From positions 1 through 57,141 of the forward strand of contig DAIDKZ010000178.1 in the NCBI GenBank assembly GCA_027449745.1: a stretch of 57,141 nt of DNA, written 5' to 3'. Source of the stretch: Acetobacteraceae bacterium (GTDB lineage Bacteria; Pseudomonadota; Alphaproteobacteria; Acetobacterales; Acetobacteraceae). This document shows positions 55,753 through 57,141 of this stretch, piece after piece (position 1 is the stretch's first letter; each line of letters begins with the position of its first letter). Below the pieces are notes generated by a model. That model was given only the letters and a program-made list of their open reading frames with translations, did no database searches and had not been told where the DNA came from. Both the position numbers and the translations under genes were made by a program.

Positions 55753-57124
55753 GGCTGGTGAGGAACCCGGCTAGCCGCGCACCCATCGCCGCGCGCGAGG
55801 CCTCGTTCGCCAGCACGGCCCTCGCGTTGTCCAGGATGCGCCGGGCCATCGTCTGCCCGGCCGGCGCGTGCAGGAGCCAGTCCAGCAGGGCGGGGATCTC
55901 GGCGATCGGGGCTTCGAGATAGTGCGTGCCCGGTCGAAACAGGGGATGCGGCAGGCAGGTCTCGCTGACCACCAGCGCGCCGTTCCACATGCCCTGCACG
56001 ACGATGCGGTGCCACTCGAAATAGGCCGCTTCGTCCTGGTGGAGGTTGAGCACGATCTTGGTGCGTCCGCAGACATATCGGTTGAGCGCCGGACGCGGAT
56101 CGGTTTCGCCGGCGGTGACCAGCGGCGTGCCGTGGCCGCGGACGTTGTGGATGAAGCATGTGTGGGTGGCGAGGAAGCCGGCGTTGGCGGCGAGGAACGC
56201 CTCCCGCCGGTGGCTTTCCGCGCCGATATAGGCGATGTCGATCGGGCGCGCCGACCAGGGGGCCGCGGCCGGGTCGAACCCATGCGCGGCCGGCGGCAGG
56301 GCGCGGACCAGCGGGTGGCGAGCGAGCGACGCTTCGGCCTCGGCCGGCCGGTCCGCCGCATGGCCCGGGAAGTAGAACAGGGCGGGCACGCCTGTGGCGC
56401 GGAACACGTCCCAGGCCTGCTGGTTGCTCTCGATCACACCGCGGCTGGCGAGGACATAGGGCAGCCCGGCGCGAAACCATCGCGTGCCGGGCTGTTCGGT
56501 CGCATAGAGGATTGTGGAGGCGACGATGTCGTCGCGCGCCCAGCCGCGGCCCTCGCCGAGCAGGAAAAATTCGTGCGGTGCGACGATGATGCAGTCCCGC
56601 TTGCGCGCCGCTGGGTGGCCGCGCTCGTCGCCGCGCACGACACGCGCGCCGGCACCGGCGAGATCGGCGGCGAGCAGATCGGCGATCTCGCGCATGAAGA
56701 AATTGCCGAGCGAACTGACATGGATGCCGATCTCGCGGCCGCGGAGCTCGGCCTGGTCGGAATGGTCGGCCATGGCGCCGACATCGCCGAGCGCCTCGAC
56801 GCGCCGGCGGATCGTCTCCGGGTGCGCGAAAGGGCGCCGCTCCCACACGCCGTCGCGAACGAAATGCTCGAGCGGGTCGACGCCGCTGGCCGCGAGGTCG
56901 GGATGCAGGGCGCGGTAGTCGGCGGCCGAGAACAGCGGGAAGGCCCGAAGCCGCTGGGAGAGAGCGGCTCTTGCCGCGAGCCCCGGTCCCGTCCTGTCGA
57001 AAAAAAGCGCCGACTCAGGGAGCGCAGGCGTCGGCCGCGGCGTGCGGAGCAGGCGCTTGCGCAGCCACTGCCGCTGGGCTGGCGGGATCGGCAGGCGCCG
57101 ATAGACGGTTCGCAGCAGACTCAA
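55742..57124 (-). CDS. Putative GT-B glycosyltransferase, possibly cut at the window edge
   Basis: Predicted 460 residues from a TTG at 57124, with GGAG seven bases before it; the frame stays open to the window edge, so an upstream start is possible. Residues about 62-104 (FPLFSAADYRALHPDLAASG, LEHFVRDGVWERRPF) form the same module found twice in the big fusion protein. The rest (YIGAESHRREAFLAANAGF, RTKIVLNLHQDEAAYFEWHR, LPHPLFRPGTHYLEA) looks like the C-terminal half of a GT4/DUF3880-like glycosyltransferase. It overlaps the family 2 enzyme and probably serves the same glycan. Confidence 0.75.
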   Translation of the reverse strand: MSLLRTVYRRLPIPPAQRQWLRKRLLRTPRPTPALPESALFFDRTGPGLAARAALSQRLRAFPLFSAADYRALHPDLAASGVDPLEHFVRDGVWERRPFAHPETIRRRVEALGDVGAMADHSDQAELRGREIGIHVSSLGNFFMREIADLLAADLAGAGARVVRGDERGHPAARKRDCIIVAPHEFFLLGEGRGWARDDIVASTILYATEQPGTRWFRAGLPYVLASRGVIESNQQAWDVFRATGVPALFYFPGHAADRPAEAEASLARHPLVRALPPAAHGFDPAAAPWSARPIDIAYIGAESHRREAFLAANAGFLATHTCFIHNVRGHGTPLVTAGETDPRPALNRYVCGRTKIVLNLHQDEAAYFEWHRIVVQGMWNGALVVSETCLPHPLFRPGTHYLEAPIAEIPALLDWLLHAPAGQTMARRILDNARAVLANEASRAAMGARLAGFLTSHDR

Positions 57125-57141
57125 GCATCCACTCCATGCCG

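Overview
The window is a compact, visibly GC-rich chromosomal segment of an alphaproteobacterium. The best guess is Rhodospirillales/Acetobacteraceae. The evidence is the family content: an MbfA-type ferritin-like iron exporter, a DUF1150 gene beside an Hsp20 gene, a fused malic enzyme/phosphotransacetylase, a GlnD with N-terminal extension, a glycine-rich RTX-like surface protein, and TRAP and branched-chain-type ABC uptake systems. Genes overlap very often through ATGA or GTGA junctions. No rRNA, tRNA, CRISPR array, prophage or replication origin was seen.

Layout. 1-2033: an accessory edge with the 3' end of an IS5-family transposase, a palindromic dispersed repeat, a D-erythronate dehydrogenase-like gene (denD), a decayed IS630-family relic and two small coupled genes of unknown function. 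2082-11050, mostly minus strand: a DHDPS-family lyase coupled to a YcgN-type cysteine-rich protein, two nested palindromes, a SYLF-domain secreted protein, an operon of lipoprotein, ABC ATPase, ABC-2 permease and histidine phosphatase, then Hsp33, an L,D-transpeptidase-like protein and acetyl-CoA synthetase. 11222-17433: a TRAP transporter (dctP, dctQ, dctM), a second inverted copy of the dispersed repeat, and an overlapping ilvE-amidase-sulfotransferase operon. 17434-22853: an AT-richer leader, an RTX-like secreted protein with a terminator, and a giant methyltransferase-glycosyltransferase fusion. 22936-27502: a branched-chain-amino-acid-type ABC importer whose two ATPases are fused into one polypeptide. 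27493-30950: SGNH hydrolase, undecaprenyl-diphosphatase and a nine-heme membrane-anchored cytochrome. 31011-35710: DUF1150/Hsp20 heat-shock pair, the def-fmt-truA translation cluster, and a secreted beta-propeller sugar dehydrogenase. 35979-43961: mutS-glnD and maeB. 44035-48631: MbfA iron exporter with cytochrome b561, an SDR/Rieske pair, a PIMT-like methyltransferase and a DUF3108 protein. 48588-57124: gph, glmU-glmS, a mandelate racemase-type enolase, an acyl-CoA dehydrogenase and two glycosyltransferases, the last running up to the window edge.

Functional themes. Cell-envelope work is spread over the window: glmU-glmS supply UDP-GlcNAc precursors, uppP recycles the lipid carrier, and three glycosyltransferase genes at two loci share modules and may build surface glycans. 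Central carbon and nitrogen metabolism is represented by acs, maeB, ilvE and glnD, and uptake by one TRAP and one Liv-type system. The most unusual items are the nine-heme cytochrome with a class I cytochrome c domain joined to a c554-like octaheme part, the LivG-LivF fusion with a degenerate first signature motif, the modular methyltransferase/GT4/GT2 protein, and inverted copies of a two-hairpin repeat, one of which supplies the stop codon of a sulfotransferase gene. I did not find a convincing defence island or a clearly undescribed multi-gene system.
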